Positions 39,092 through 48,817 of a stretch of 64,000 nt of DNA are shown here, in pieces. The notes beneath the pieces are model-generated. The model saw nothing but the letters and a program-made list of their open reading frames with translations, made no database searches and was not told where the DNA came from. The stretch's first letter is position 1; each line of letters begins with the position of its first letter. The position numbers and the translations under genes are program-made. This DNA is from Peptoniphilus senegalensis JC140 (GTDB taxonomy: Bacteria; Bacillota; Clostridia; Tissierellales; Peptoniphilaceae): positions 99,010 to 163,009 of the forward strand of contig NZ_HE610717.1 of the NCBI RefSeq assembly GCF_000321025.1. The letters run 5' to 3'.

Positions 39092-39406
39092 TTAAATCAT
39101 CTCCAATAACTAATTTTAACACAAATAGCTTTAAGATTGGAATAAATTTAATTTATAGCGATTAGTATTCATTAAGATCAGATAAAAAATTTTTAGGGGC
39201 TGTTAAAAAACTTTGAGAAGTAAATAGCAAAATTAAAAAAAATTAACAGTTTACACACAGAGACTATGGATAATAAAAATTATATTAAATTAAAATTTAA
39301 GGTATCCTTATAAAAATAAAATTAAAAAAATTTCCGAGAATAAAAGAAAAAAATTTTTTCAAATATCCTTGACAAAGCTATTGGAAGAGGGTACTATATA
39401 AATATA
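39092..39406. other. AT-rich divergent region between lepB and hrcA
   Basis: About 315 bases hold the leaders of two divergent units. The right part has an A7T6 tract (39346-39364) and the hrcA promoter. I see no gene or RNA structure in the rest. Confidence 0.5.
39369..39397 (+). promoter_or_regulatory. hrcA-grpE-dnaK promoter
   Basis: TTGACA (39369-39374), 17 bases, TACTAT (39392-39397). The CIRCE operator begins ten bases later, so HrcA would sit on the transcription start. Confidence 0.8.
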
Positions 39407-39433
39407 TTAGCACTCGATATTAATGAGTGCTAA
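39407..39433 (+). promoter_or_regulatory. CIRCE operator (HrcA binding site)
   Basis: TTAGCACTC, a nine-base spacer, and GAGTGCTAA: a perfect match to the CIRCE consensus. It is immediately upstream of hrcA, giving autoregulation and heat induction of the operon. Confidence 0.97.
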
Positions 39434-39447
39434 CAAAGGAGGGAATT

Positions 39448-40470
39448 ATGGATTCAAGAAAAATAAATATTTTAAATGCCATAATTGAGGCGTACATTGA
39501 TATGCCTACTCCCGTAGGTTCAAGGACTCTCTCCAAAGATTATGACCTTGGAGTTAGTTCAGCTACAATAAGAAATGAAATGGCAGATCTTGAAGATCTT
39601 GGTTTTTTAAATAAGCCCCATCAATCAGCAGGAAGAATTCCTTCTGATAAAGCTTATAGGTTTTATGTAGATGAAATTTTTAAAACTTTTAGAGAATTTC
39701 ACGATATAGATGCTTCAGAAAAAATCAAGGACAGACTTTTATACACTTCAAGAAATATTGAAGACTTTTATAAAAATGCTGTCAATTTACTTGCCAGTGT
39801 CAGCAATTGCACGGCATATCTTATTACACCGCAAAAGGCTGACACAAAGATAAAAAGACTAACTCTTGTAAAAATCGACGAAGAAACTGCACTCTTAGTT
39901 CTAATAGGGGACAGAGGAGTTATTGAGAGATATTTTTTAGAAATAGAAAATATTCCTGACGAAGATTTTTATTATATAGAGAAAGTTTTAAATGAGAGGA
40001 TGTCGGGAATTGATTTTGACAAAATTGAATCGCTTAAAATTTCTCTTTTCGATGATATGATAAGACATGGAAAATTTATTTCTAATGTTGTAAAAATTGC
40101 AAGCAAGTTTAACAAAAAGGTCTCATCCATTGAAATTTATTATGACGGCCTCACTAATATTTTAAATTTTGACGAATATAGGGATCTTGACAAGGCTAAA
40201 GATTTTATGAGTTTAGTTGAGGACAGAGACAGTTTATTTCAAATCTTAAATAATGATAACTTCACAGGAGATGTAGAAGTTATTATTGGTTCAGAAAACA
40301 GTGCAAGCTTAATGAAAGAAAACACAATTATTCGGGCACCCTTTGCCAAGGATTTTGGCATCTATGGCAGCATTGGGCTAATTGGACCAGTTAGAATTGA
40401 TTACACGAGATTAGTTAAGGTCGTTAAAACTTTTAGCGACGCACTTACTAGAGGATTAAAAGAAATGTGA
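39448..40470 (+). CDS. hrcA: Heat-inducible transcription repressor HrcA
   Basis: 340 residues. N-terminal winged helix (ILNAIIEAYIDMPTPVGSRT, SSATIRNEMADLEDLGFL) and the C-terminal HrcA domain ending GPVRIDYTRLVKVV. The start at 39448 follows AAAGGAGGG; an upstream in-frame ATG lies inside CIRCE and is rejected. It represses its own operon through CIRCE. First gene of hrcA-grpE-dnaK-dnaJ. Confidence 0.96.
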   Translation: MDSRKINILNAIIEAYIDMPTPVGSRTLSKDYDLGVSSATIRNEMADLEDLGFLNKPHQSAGRIPSDKAYRFYVDEIFKTFREFHDIDASEKIKDRLLYTSRNIEDFYKNAVNLLASVSNCTAYLITPQKADTKIKRLTLVKIDEETALLVLIGDRGVIERYFLEIENIPDEDFYYIEKVLNERMSGIDFDKIESLKISLFDDMIRHGKFISNVVKIASKFNKKVSSIEIYYDGLTNILNFDEYRDLDKAKDFMSLVEDRDSLFQILNNDNFTGDVEVIIGSENSASLMKENTIIRAPFAKDFGIYGSIGLIGPVRIDYTRLVKVVKTFSDALTRGLKEM

Positions 40471-40478
40471 GGGAGTAC

Positions 40479-41030
40479 ATGACAAATGAGGATATAAAAA
40501 AAGATAATTTAGATGAAAGTATAGATATGGAAAATGAAAATATAGAAGATGTAGTTAAAGAGGATGAAGTTCAAGATGAAAGTCAAGAAGTTATAGATGA
40601 ATCATCTGATGATGAAAAGTATCAAGCTTTAATGGACAAATTCATGAGACTTCAAGCGGACTTTGCAAATTACAAGAGAAGAACAGAAGCTCAAAAGACT
40701 GAGTTTGTTGAGCTTGGGGTTAAAAAAGTAGTAAATGACTTACTTCCTGTCATTGACAATTTTGAAAGAGCCTTGGATTCTATTGTTGATAAGGATTCAA
40801 CTTATGACGGGATAATTATGATAAAGGATCAACTTACTGATGTTTTAAAAAAGGAAGGTATAGTTGAAATGAAAGCCTTGGGCGAAGAGTTCGACCCAAC
40901 TTATCACCACGCAGTCTTAACTGAAGATTCTGACGAATATGACAGTGGCTATGTAATTGAAGTTTTACAAAAAGGTTATTTAATTAACGAAAAAACACTA
41001 AGACCTGCAATGGTCAAAGTTTCACAATAA
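40479..41030 (+). CDS. grpE: GrpE nucleotide exchange factor
   Basis: 183 residues: an acidic N-terminal tail, a long coiled coil (KFMRLQADFANYKRR), and the C-terminal beta wing with GEEFDPTYHHAV and LQKGYLINEKTLRPAMVKV. Releases ADP from DnaK. Start at 40479 behind GAGGGAG; a GTG at 40467 overlaps the hrcA end and that site. Confidence 0.95.
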   Translation: MTNEDIKKDNLDESIDMENENIEDVVKEDEVQDESQEVIDESSDDEKYQALMDKFMRLQADFANYKRRTEAQKTEFVELGVKKVVNDLLPVIDNFERALDSIVDKDSTYDGIIMIKDQLTDVLKKEGIVEMKALGEEFDPTYHHAVLTEDSDEYDSGYVIEVLQKGYLINEKTLRPAMVKVSQ

Positions 41031-41056
41031 GTGATTTATTTTAGGAGGAAATTTAT

Positions 41057-42883
41057 ATGGGAAAAATAATTGGTATTGATTTAGGAACAACTAACTCTGC
41101 AGTAGCAGTAATGGAAGGCGGAGACGCTGTAATAATTCCAAACATAGAAGGTAATAGAACTACACCTTCTGTTGTAGCTTTTACAAAGGATGGAGAAAGA
41201 TTAGTAGGAGAAACTGCTAAGAGACAAGCTATCACAAATCCAGACAGAACTATTTCATCTATTAAGAGACACATGGGTTCTGATTTTAATGTAAAAATAG
41301 ATTCAAAAACTTACACACCACAAGATATTTCAGCTATGATTTTACAAAAATTAAAATCTGATGCGGAATCTTATCTTGGAGAAAAAATTACTGAAGCAGT
41401 TATCACTGTTCCAGCATACTTTACAGATGCTCAAAGACAAGCAACTAAGGACGCAGGAAGAATAGCAGGACTTGATGTAAAAAGAATCGTAAATGAACCA
41501 ACTGCAGCTGCTCTTGCTTATGGAGAAGATAAAGATACAGATGCTCAAACAGTAATGGTTTATGACCTTGGCGGTGGTACTTTCGATGTATCAATCCTTG
41601 AACTTTCTGACGGAGTATTTGAAGTACACGCAACTCGTGGTAACAACAAACTTGGTGGAGATGACTTTGACAACAGAGTTATCGACTATATAGCTGAAGA
41701 ATTTAAGAAGGAAAATGGAATTGACTTAAAGGCTGACAAGATGAGTCTTCAAAGACTTAAGGAAGCTGCTGAAAAAGCAAAGAAGGAACTTTCTTCTACA
41801 ATGTCAACTAATATCAATCTTCCATTTATCACAGCATCACAAGCTGGTCCACTTCACTTAAATATGGACTTAACTCGTGCTAAATTTGATGAATTAACAG
41901 CAGACCTTGTAAAGATGACTGAAGGACCTGTTAAGGATGCACTTTCTGATGCAGGACTTTCTGCAAGTGACATTGACAAAGTTCTTTTAGTTGGTGGTTC
42001 AACAAGAATTCCAGCAGTACAAGAATGTATTAAAAAATTAACTGGCAAACAACCTCAAAAGGACATAAACCCAGATGAATGCGTTGCTCTTGGTGCAGCA
42101 ATTCAAGGGGGAGTTCTTTCAGGCGATGTAAAAGACTTGTTACTACTTGATGTAACACCACTTTCTCTAGGAATTGAAACAATGGGTAACATCACAACAA
42201 GACTTATCGAAAGAAATACAACTATCCCAACTAAGAAGTCACAAGTATTTACAACTGCAGCAGACAACCAAACTTCTGTAGAAATTCATGTGCTTCAAGG
42301 GGAAAGACAAATGGCAAAGGATAATGTAACTCTTGGAAGATTTACACTTGATGGAATTGCTCCAGCAAGAAGAGGAGTACCACAAATTGAAGTAACTTTT
42401 GATATTGATGCTAATGGTATTGTTAATGTAAATGCTAAAGACCTTGGTACAGGCAAGGAACAACACATCACAATTACATCTTCTACTAACCTAAATGAAG
42501 AAGAAATCGAAAAGAAAGTTAAAGAAGCTGAAATGTATGCGCAAGAAGATGCTAAGAAGAAAGATTTAATTGAAGCAAAGAACAATGCTGACTCAATTAT
42601 CTATCAATCTGAAAACACATTAAAAGATGTTGAAGGAAAGATTTCTGATGCAGATAAGACTAAGATTGAAGATGCAATTAAGGGACTTAAAGATGTAAAA
42701 GATGGAGAAGATCTTGAAGCTATTAAGTCTAAGACTGAAGAATTGACTCAAGCTTTCTACGCAATTTCTGAAGAAATCTATAAACAACAAGGAGCACAAG
42801 GACAAGCTGGCGGAGCAGAAGCAAAGCAAGATGATGATGTTGTTGATGCTGACTATGAAGTTGTAGATGATGACGAAGAATAA
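41057..42883 (+). CDS. dnaK: Chaperone DnaK (Hsp70)
   Basis: 608 residues, standard length. ATPase signatures [14 protein letters not shown] (N-terminus), [14 protein letters not shown] and [14 protein letters not shown]; substrate-binding domain and an acidic C-terminus. Gram-positive DnaK lacks the insert of the Gram-negative protein, as here. AGGAGG precedes the ATG; a terminator follows. Confidence 0.98.
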   Translation: MGKIIGIDLGTTNSAVAVMEGGDAVIIPNIEGNRTTPSVVAFTKDGERLVGETAKRQAITNPDRTISSIKRHMGSDFNVKIDSKTYTPQDISAMILQKLKSDAESYLGEKITEAVITVPAYFTDAQRQATKDAGRIAGLDVKRIVNEPTAAALAYGEDKDTDAQTVMVYDLGGGTFDVSILELSDGVFEVHATRGNNKLGGDDFDNRVIDYIAEEFKKENGIDLKADKMSLQRLKEAAEKAKKELSSTMSTNINLPFITASQAGPLHLNMDLTRAKFDELTADLVKMTEGPVKDALSDAGLSASDIDKVLLVGGSTRIPAVQECIKKLTGKQPQKDINPDECVALGAAIQGGVLSGDVKDLLLLDVTPLSLGIETMGNITTRLIERNTTIPTKKSQVFTTAADNQTSVEIHVLQGERQMAKDNVTLGRFTLDGIAPARRGVPQIEVTFDIDANGIVNVNAKDLGTGKEQHITITSSTNLNEEEIEKKVKEAEMYAQEDAKKKDLIEAKNNADSIIYQSENTLKDVEGKISDADKTKIEDAIKGLKDVKDGEDLEAIKSKTEELTQAFYAISEEIYKQQGAQGQAGGAEAKQDDDVVDADYEVVDDDEE

Positions 42884-42898
42884 TAATTAAATAAAATT

Positions 42899-42925
42899 GT
42901 TGCAGTTTCGGCTGCAACTTTTTTT
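42899..42925 (+). terminator. Terminator after dnaK
   Basis: GTTGCAG-TTTCGG-CTGCAAC followed by T7. It may only attenuate transcription into dnaJ. Confidence 0.88.
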
Positions 42926-43034
42926 ATGTTTAAAATTTTTCATTTATTTTTGAAAATTTAGTATGAGAAAAAAATAAAATAAGCTTTATTTTTCCAAGAC
43001 TTTGTATTAGAATATAAAACTATTGAGGTGGAAG

Positions 43035-44165
43035 ATGAGAAATTTTTATGAAATTCTTGAAGTTAAAAAAAATGTTACAAAAGAAGAATTAAAGAAATCT
43101 TATAAAAAGCTTGCAAAAAAATATCATCCAGACTTAAATCCAGGAGACGAAGTTGCAGAGGCAAAGTTTAAAGAAATTTCCTATGCTTATGAAGTTTTAT
43201 CTGACGATGAAAAGAGACAAGTTTATGATGTCTATGGCGAAGAAGGCTTAAAAGGCAATATGGGTGGTTCTAGTGGCAGCGGCTTTGGTGGATTTTCTGA
43301 TATTTTTGATGACATCTTTGACATTTTTGGAGGCTCAAGGTCAAATAGATATGAATATGCAAATAGAAAAGATATGCCAAAGAAGGGAGCTGACACTAGA
43401 GTCGATGTAACTCTTGATTTCTTTGAAGCAATTTTTGGTGTAGAAAAAGAAATTTCTGTCAAGGTTAAAGAAGAGTGCTCCCATTGTCACGGAAGCAAAA
43501 TGGAGCCTGGCACAGAAAAACATGAGTGCGATAAGTGTCATGGAAGTGGACAAGTAACTTCAGAGCAAAACACACCTTTTGGCAGGTTTGTTAGAACTTC
43601 ATCATGCGACAAGTGTCATGGAACTGGCGAAGTAATTGATGAGCCATGCAAAAAATGTGGCGGCAGAGGTGCTGTCCTCAAGAGCAAAAAATTAAAAGTA
43701 AACATTCCAAAAGGTGTGGACACTGGAAATATTATTTCATTAAAGGGTCAAGGATCTGTTGGCGAAAATGGTGGCGAAAATGGAGACATATTTGTCTATA
43801 TTAGAGTAAGGTCTGATGCAGTCTTTAAAAGAGAAGGCAATGATATATATCTTAACATTCCTATTTCCTATCCAGATGCAGTTTTAGGTGCAAAGATAAA
43901 GGTTCCAACTCTTAAAAAACTTGTGGACTACGATATACCTAAGGGAACAAAAGGAGGCACAGTCTTTAGACTAAAGGGCGAGGGAGTTCCCTATGTAAAT
44001 CGTGAAAATCAAAGGGGAGATTTATTCTTTAAAGTTGACATAATTATTCCTAAAAAAGTTTCAGATGAACAGAGAAAACTTTTAGAAGAATTGAGAGAGA
44101 CTGAGCCAGAAGTTGAAGAAAATAGAAAATCATTTTTAGACAAGTTAAAAGATTTATTTGACTAA
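43035..44165 (+). CDS. dnaJ: Chaperone DnaJ (Hsp40)
   Basis: 376 residues: J domain with YHPDLNP (the HPD motif), a G/F-rich segment (about 75-100), four CxxCxGxG-type zinc motifs ([32 protein letters not shown]) and the C-terminal substrate domain. Stimulates DnaK. Start ATG at 43035 after GAGGTGG; a TTG at 43023 is part of that site. Confidence 0.97.
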   Translation: MRNFYEILEVKKNVTKEELKKSYKKLAKKYHPDLNPGDEVAEAKFKEISYAYEVLSDDEKRQVYDVYGEEGLKGNMGGSSGSGFGGFSDIFDDIFDIFGGSRSNRYEYANRKDMPKKGADTRVDVTLDFFEAIFGVEKEISVKVKEECSHCHGSKMEPGTEKHECDKCHGSGQVTSEQNTPFGRFVRTSSCDKCHGTGEVIDEPCKKCGGRGAVLKSKKLKVNIPKGVDTGNIISLKGQGSVGENGGENGDIFVYIRVRSDAVFKREGNDIYLNIPISYPDAVLGAKIKVPTLKKLVDYDIPKGTKGGTVFRLKGEGVPYVNRENQRGDLFFKVDIIIPKKVSDEQRKLLEELRETEPEVEENRKSFLDKLKDLFD

Positions 44166-44191
44166 TGCGGATCTATGATTCGCATTTTTTA
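44164..44191 (+). terminator. Terminator after dnaJ
   Basis: AATGCGGATC-TAT-GATTCGCATT with one G-T pair, then a T run. It begins at the dnaJ stop codon. Confidence 0.85.
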
Positions 44192-44193
44192 AA

Positions 44194-44222
44194 TTGTATA
44201 AAAATTTATGGTAATATATAAT
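44194..44222 (+). promoter_or_regulatory. prmA promoter
   Basis: TTGTAT (44194-44199), 17 bases, TATAAT (44217-44222), just upstream of prmA. Confidence 0.7.
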
Positions 44223-44238
44223 GAACTAAGGTGATTAG

Positions 44239-45141
44239 ATGAAATACATTGAAATGACAATAAATACTTCAAAAGAAAAAAAAGATATAATTGAGGGAAT
44301 TCTTTTTGACTACGGAATTTATACAACAGAGGAAGTTTCTAGCGATTTAGTAGAGGAGCTTGACCAGGACGAAAAAGATTGGGATTTTATAGATTATCCC
44401 CTTTTAAATTCAAAAAAAGAAATTTTTGCAATAAAAGTTTACCCAGAAAGGTTAGATGATGCAGAAAAAATAAAAGTAGAACTTGAAGAAAAATCTTTGG
44501 GAAAGGCAAGCATAACAGAAAAAGATGACGAAGACTGGGCCAATAATTGGAAAAAATATTACAAGCCACTTGAAATTGGAGAGAGCCTTGCAATTGTGCC
44601 TGAGTGGGAAGAATATAATTCAGATAGAAAAATTATAAAGATTAATCCAGGTATGGCATTTGGTACTGGAACTCACGAGTCAACCTATATGTGTCTTGAA
44701 CTTTTAGAAAAGTATGTAAGTGAGGGAGACGAAATTTTTGACATAGGTTGTGGCTCAGGCATACTTGCCATTGCTGCTTTAAAACTTGGAGCAAAGAGGG
44801 TACTTGCCACTGATATTGATGAAAAGTGCATTGACGCATCTCATGAAAATGCAAGACTAAATGATGTAGAAGACAAAATGGAAATCAAAAAGGGCAATCT
44901 TCTTGATGTGGTAAGTGGAAGAGCAGATTTAATTGTTTCAAATATTATTGCAGAGATAATTGTTGATGAAATAAAAAATCTAAAAAATCACATGGATAAG
45001 GACGGAATTTTTATCACTTCAGGAATTATAAAAGAGAGAAGACAAATGGTAATGGACGCCTTAGTGGAAAACAATTTTGAAATAATTGACGAAATAGAAA
45101 AAAATAATTGGCTAGCTATTGTGGGAAAATTAAATGTATAG
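44239..45141 (+). CDS. prmA: Ribosomal protein L11 methyltransferase
   Basis: 300 residues. N-terminal substrate domain, then an AdoMet fold with INPGMAFGTGTHESTYM, IFDIGCGSGILAIAA and LIVSNIIAEIIVD (NxxA-like). Methylates L11. Overlaps rsmE by eight bases; the dnaJ-prmA-rsmE-mtaB order is common in Firmicutes. Confidence 0.95.
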   Translation: MKYIEMTINTSKEKKDIIEGILFDYGIYTTEEVSSDLVEELDQDEKDWDFIDYPLLNSKKEIFAIKVYPERLDDAEKIKVELEEKSLGKASITEKDDEDWANNWKKYYKPLEIGESLAIVPEWEEYNSDRKIIKINPGMAFGTGTHESTYMCLELLEKYVSEGDEIFDIGCGSGILAIAALKLGAKRVLATDIDEKCIDASHENARLNDVEDKMEIKKGNLLDVVSGRADLIVSNIIAEIIVDEIKNLKNHMDKDGIFITSGIIKERRQMVMDALVENNFEIIDEIEKNNWLAIVGKLNV

Positions 45142-45823
45142 ATTTTTTGAAGATAGAGAATTTAATGAAAATACAAATTTAAAGGAAGAGACAATTCATC
45201 ATTTAAAAAATGTAATTAGGATAGAGGATGGAGAAGCCTTTCAAGTTGTCTTTGAAGATGGAATTTTTTCCTTTGCTTATTATGATGGCAAGCTCAAAAA
45301 AATAGGAGAGGTAGAAGAATCTAACGAATCAAAAGTTAACTTATCCCTATTTTTTGGAGTCTTAAAAAATAATAAGTCAGAAGATGTATTGAGGCATGCA
45401 ACAGAAATTGGAGTGAGCGACTTTTATCCAGTTTTAATGGATAGGACAATTTCTGATATTTCAAAGAAAAAGGACAAGAAAAAGGAAAGATACCAAAAAA
45501 TTGTTGAGTCTGCGTCAAAACAATCTAAGAGGGACATCATCCCTATGGTTCATGACATAATAAAGACTGATGATATTTTAAAATTTAAGGGCGACCTTGT
45601 CCTTTGTTATGAAGATGAAGATAAAACTCAACTTGGAGAAATTATTCATGAATTAAGCTACAATGTAGGTCTTGTAATTGGACCTGAAGGCGGAATATCA
45701 GATAGGGAACTTGAGATTTTAAAGGACGCAAAAAAAGTTGGTCTTGGCAAGAGAATTTTAAGAGCAGAGACTGCGGCAATTACTGCATCATTTTATATAA
45801 TTCACGCAAAGGAGTGTGAGTAA
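45134..45823 (+). CDS. rsmE: 16S rRNA m3U1498 methyltransferase
   Basis: 229 residues. N-terminal PUA-like domain and a SPOUT knot with VGLVIGPEGGISDRELEIL and LGKRILRAETAAITA. Methylates U1498 of 16S rRNA. Its stop overlaps the mtaB start by one base. Confidence 0.94.
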   Translation: MYRFFEDREFNENTNLKEETIHHLKNVIRIEDGEAFQVVFEDGIFSFAYYDGKLKKIGEVEESNESKVNLSLFFGVLKNNKSEDVLRHATEIGVSDFYPVLMDRTISDISKKKDKKKERYQKIVESASKQSKRDIIPMVHDIIKTDDILKFKGDLVLCYEDEDKTQLGEIIHELSYNVGLVIGPEGGISDRELEILKDAKKVGLGKRILRAETAAITASFYIIHAKECE

Positions 45824-47121
45824 TGGAAAAAACTTTTTCAATTTTAACCCTTGGCTGCAAAGTTAATCAATACGAATCAGAAGCCATGAGTGAACTTTTT
45901 GAAAAAAGAGGATACAAAGAAGTCGATAACGATGAATTTAGTGATGTCTATATTGTAAATACTTGCACAGTTACAAATTTATCAGATAGAAAATCAAGAC
46001 AGTTTATTAGAAAATCTAAGAAGAAAAATCCAAATTCAGTGGTAGCAGTTGTGGGTTGCTATTCACAAGTAAGCCCCGATGAAGTTAAAAATATTGAGGG
46101 TGTTGATGTTGTAATTGGCACAACTGAAAGAAATAAAATTGTAGACTTAATTGAAGAGTCAAAAAAGTCTCACGAAAAAATAAATATAGTTAAGGACTTA
46201 AAAAATGTGCGTGAGTTTGCCAATACAACAAACTTTGACAGCAACAACAGAACTCGTGCTTATATGAAAGTTCAAGATGGCTGCAACAGATTTTGTACCT
46301 ACTGTATAATCCCCTTTGCTAGAGGACCAATTAGGTCAAGGACTATTGAAGATTCAGTGAGAGAGGCAAGGACTCTTGCAGAAAGGGGCTTTAAAGAAAT
46401 AGTCTTGACGGGCATTCACATAGGATCTTTTGGCATGGATTTAGGTGACATGAGATTAATTGATTTAATCGAAAGTATTGCAGAAGTTGATGGCATTGAG
46501 AGAATAAGATTATCTTCTGTTGAGCCAATAATTATTACAGATGAATTTATGAAAAGAGCAGTGAAAACTGGAAAACTCTGTGATCATTTCCACTTGTCCC
46601 TACAATCTGGCTCCAATAATATTTTAAAGGCAATGAATAGAAGATACACTCGCGAAGAATACATTGAAAAGGCAAATATTATAAGAAAGTATATGCCTCA
46701 CGCAGGTCTTACGACAGATATTATTGTTGGCTTTCCTGGAGAAAGCGAAGAGGATTTCCGTGATTCAATGAGTATTGTTAGAGAAGTTGGCTTTTCAAGA
46801 ATTCATGTCTTTAAGTATTCTAAGAGAAAAAATACCAAGGCAGCTGTCATGAAAAATCAAATTGATGGCAAGATAAAAAAAGATAGGTCAGAAAAATTAA
46901 TTGCCCTCGGAGAAGAGTACCAAGAAATTTTTGAAAAAGAAAATATGAAGACGCCGAAGTCAGTTTTATTTGAAGAAGAACATGATGGCGAATACTACGG
47001 CTACACTACAAATTACATTAGAGTCAAGGCAAAAAGTGATATTGACCTTAAAAATAAAATAAAAGAAGTAAAGATTTTAGATACAGGCGAAATTGCAAAC
47101 TGCGAGATTCTTGGTGATTAA
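45823..47121 (+). CDS. mtaB: tRNA t6A37 methylthiotransferase MtaB
   Basis: 432 residues. N-terminal MTTase domain (LGCKVNQYESEAM; VNTCTVTNLSDRKSRQ; VVGCYSQ), radical SAM core (QDGCNRFCTYCIIPFARG) and a C-terminal TRAM domain. Adds a methylthio group to t6A37 (ms2t6A). Directly followed by the DUF1284 gene with no gap. Confidence 0.94.
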   Translation: MEKTFSILTLGCKVNQYESEAMSELFEKRGYKEVDNDEFSDVYIVNTCTVTNLSDRKSRQFIRKSKKKNPNSVVAVVGCYSQVSPDEVKNIEGVDVVIGTTERNKIVDLIEESKKSHEKINIVKDLKNVREFANTTNFDSNNRTRAYMKVQDGCNRFCTYCIIPFARGPIRSRTIEDSVREARTLAERGFKEIVLTGIHIGSFGMDLGDMRLIDLIESIAEVDGIERIRLSSVEPIIITDEFMKRAVKTGKLCDHFHLSLQSGSNNILKAMNRRYTREEYIEKANIIRKYMPHAGLTTDIIVGFPGESEEDFRDSMSIVREVGFSRIHVFKYSKRKNTKAAVMKNQIDGKIKKDRSEKLIALGEEYQEIFEKENMKTPKSVLFEEEHDGEYYGYTTNYIRVKAKSDIDLKNKIKEVKILDTGEIANCEILGD

Positions 47122-47505
47122 ATGTTAAAGATAAGAGCACATCATCTCTTGTGCATAGAAAATTTTGTGGGCGAGGGTTATAGCGATGACTTTTCAGTAA
47201 ATATGACTGAAGTAATAAAAAAACTTAGGGAAAATCCAGAAATAATGCTTATAAAAGACTTAGATGATATTTGTAAATATTGTCCAGAAAATCTTGTAGG
47301 AGTCTGCCAAAGCCAAGATAAAGTAAAAACTTATGACGAAAAAGTTTTAAATATTTTAAATTTGAGGTCAAATGAAAAATATTTTTGGAATGAACTTAGG
47401 GATTTATCCTGTGATATAATATTTAGTAGAGATAGACGAGAGGAAATTTGCGGAAATTGTCAGTGGGATAATTTATGCAAAGAAGTTGAAGGAAAAAGGA
47501 GGTAA
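47122..47505 (+). CDS. DUF1284 family cysteine-rich protein
   Basis: 127 residues starting MLKIRAHHLLCIENFVGEGYS. Cysteines cluster in CKYCPENLVGVC and CGNCQWDNLC, which suggests an Fe-S cluster or zinc site. The function of DUF1284 is unknown. Sits without gap between mtaB and the HIT gene. Confidence 0.85.
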   Translation: MLKIRAHHLLCIENFVGEGYSDDFSVNMTEVIKKLRENPEIMLIKDLDDICKYCPENLVGVCQSQDKVKTYDEKVLNILNLRSNEKYFWNELRDLSCDIIFSRDRREEICGNCQWDNLCKEVEGKRR

Positions 47506-47507
47506 GT

Positions 47508-47846
47508 ATGGACTGTTTATTTTGTAAAATAATTAGTGGCGAAATTCCTTCAGACAAAATTTATGAAGATGAACTTGTTTATGCCTTTAAGGACATAGAC
47601 CCACAAGCGCCAACACATTTTTTAATTGTGCCAAAGGAACATATTGCATCAGCAGATGAACTTGATGAAAGCCACAAGGAATTAATTGGTCATGTATTTT
47701 TAGTTGTAAAAAAACTTTGTGCTGATGCTGGACTTACTAAGGGCTACAGAATTGTAAATAATTGTAAAGAAGATGGAGGTCAAAGCGTAGATCATCTTCA
47801 CTTCCATGTACTTGGTGGAAGAAGTTTAAACTGGCCACCAGGTTGA
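47508..47846 (+). CDS. HIT family nucleotide hydrolase (HinT-like)
   Basis: 112 residues with DCLFCKIISGEIPS at the N-terminus and the histidine triad HLHFHVLGG near the C-terminus. Expected to hydrolyse purine nucleoside phosphoramidates. GGAGG lies before the ATG. Last gene of the prmA operon. Confidence 0.94.
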   Translation: MDCLFCKIISGEIPSDKIYEDELVYAFKDIDPQAPTHFLIVPKEHIASADELDESHKELIGHVFLVVKKLCADAGLTKGYRIVNNCKEDGGQSVDHLHFHVLGGRSLNWPPG

Positions 47847-47921
47847 TTGATAGAAAATAAAAATATTTAATTCTATAATAAGTAGTGTTGATGATTTTGT
47901 GTAACGCCATAAAGTTAGACT

Positions 47922-47963
47922 AAATACCAGAGATGATTTATATTTTCTCTGGTATTTTTTATT
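47922..47963 (+). terminator. Terminator after the HIT gene
   Basis: A perfect 12-bp stem AAATACCAGAGA/TCTCTGGTATTT (47922-47933 with 47946-47957) followed by Ts. Confidence 0.88.
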
Positions 47964-47998
47964 GTAATATGATAAAAGTTAGTATAAGGAGTTAGTTT

Positions 47999-48751
47999 AT
48001 GAATAATAAAAGTTATATTAAAAGAATTTTATTTGGATTTCTTATATTCTTAGTCATAATTTTAGCAATCTTTTATCTTTTATTTTTTGGGAATCCTATT
48101 TCTAGGCTCATGGCAGAAAGGTCTGCCACTAAATATATTGAGGCTCATTACAAGGACTTGGAGCTAAATCGCGACGAGACCTTTTATAATTTTAAGGACG
48201 GCTATTACACTGTAAGACTTCGCAGCAAAAAAAGCAAGGACACTAAATTTATGTTGGGATTTGATAGTTTTGGCAAACTAAAACAAAATACTTACGAAAA
48301 CATTCTATTTAACACAGAGGTTAGATTATTAGATGAGTTAAGGGAATATGGGGCTACTATTCAAAAAAAGTATAATTTTCCTTATGAAATTTCTTTAAAT
48401 ACAATTGAGGATGTCCCTAGAGAAGACCTAGTATTAGATCAAGAATTTGATTTTGATAATTTTAAGGAAGAAGTGGGTGCAGAAGTTGTTGGGTTTTCAA
48501 AAAATCCAAATCTTGAAGAGTGCTTAGATGTTCTTTGCGATTCGCAAAAAATTTTGGACAAGACTTCTTTGAAGGTCACTAAATACGCTGTTATTTTAAT
48601 TCCAGAAGAAAATAAAAAACCTGATGGAGAAGCCGAGTCATGGCAAAATTCTCTTGGAGTCTACGATGTTCCAGAAGATGTTGTAAGGAATAGGGATCTA
48701 AAGGAATTTACAAATATTTATGAAAAGTCAATAAGCCAAACTAAAGACTAA
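47999..48751 (+). CDS. YfjL-like membrane-anchored protein, unknown
   Basis: 250 residues. One N-terminal anchor (ILFGFLIFLVIILAIFYLLFF, about 10-30), then an extracellular domain resembling the YfjL-like family of Firmicutes (AERSATKYIEAHY, YYTVRLRSKKSKDTKFMLG). Function unknown. Probably a single gene; AAGGAG precedes the ATG. Confidence 0.65.
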   Translation: MNNKSYIKRILFGFLIFLVIILAIFYLLFFGNPISRLMAERSATKYIEAHYKDLELNRDETFYNFKDGYYTVRLRSKKSKDTKFMLGFDSFGKLKQNTYENILFNTEVRLLDELREYGATIQKKYNFPYEISLNTIEDVPREDLVLDQEFDFDNFKEEVGAEVVGFSKNPNLEECLDVLCDSQKILDKTSLKVTKYAVILIPEENKKPDGEAESWQNSLGVYDVPEDVVRNRDLKEFTNIYEKSISQTKD

Positions 48752-48753
48752 TA

Positions 48754-48798
48754 AAAAACTCTCATTGTAAGAATGTCTCTTATGATGAGAGTTTTTTT
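48754..48798. terminator. Bidirectional terminator between the YfjL-like gene and tmcAL
   Basis: ACTCTCAT (48758-48765) pairs with ATGAGAGT (48785-48792), with an A run on the left and T7 on the right, so it serves both converging genes. Confidence 0.8.
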
Positions 48799-48817
48799 GT
48801 ATTGGTAAATTTGCAAT

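Noticed and set aside
39195-39212. GGGGCTGTTAAAAAAC, similar to ends of some insertion sequences
   Set aside because: No partner repeat or transposase was found nearby.
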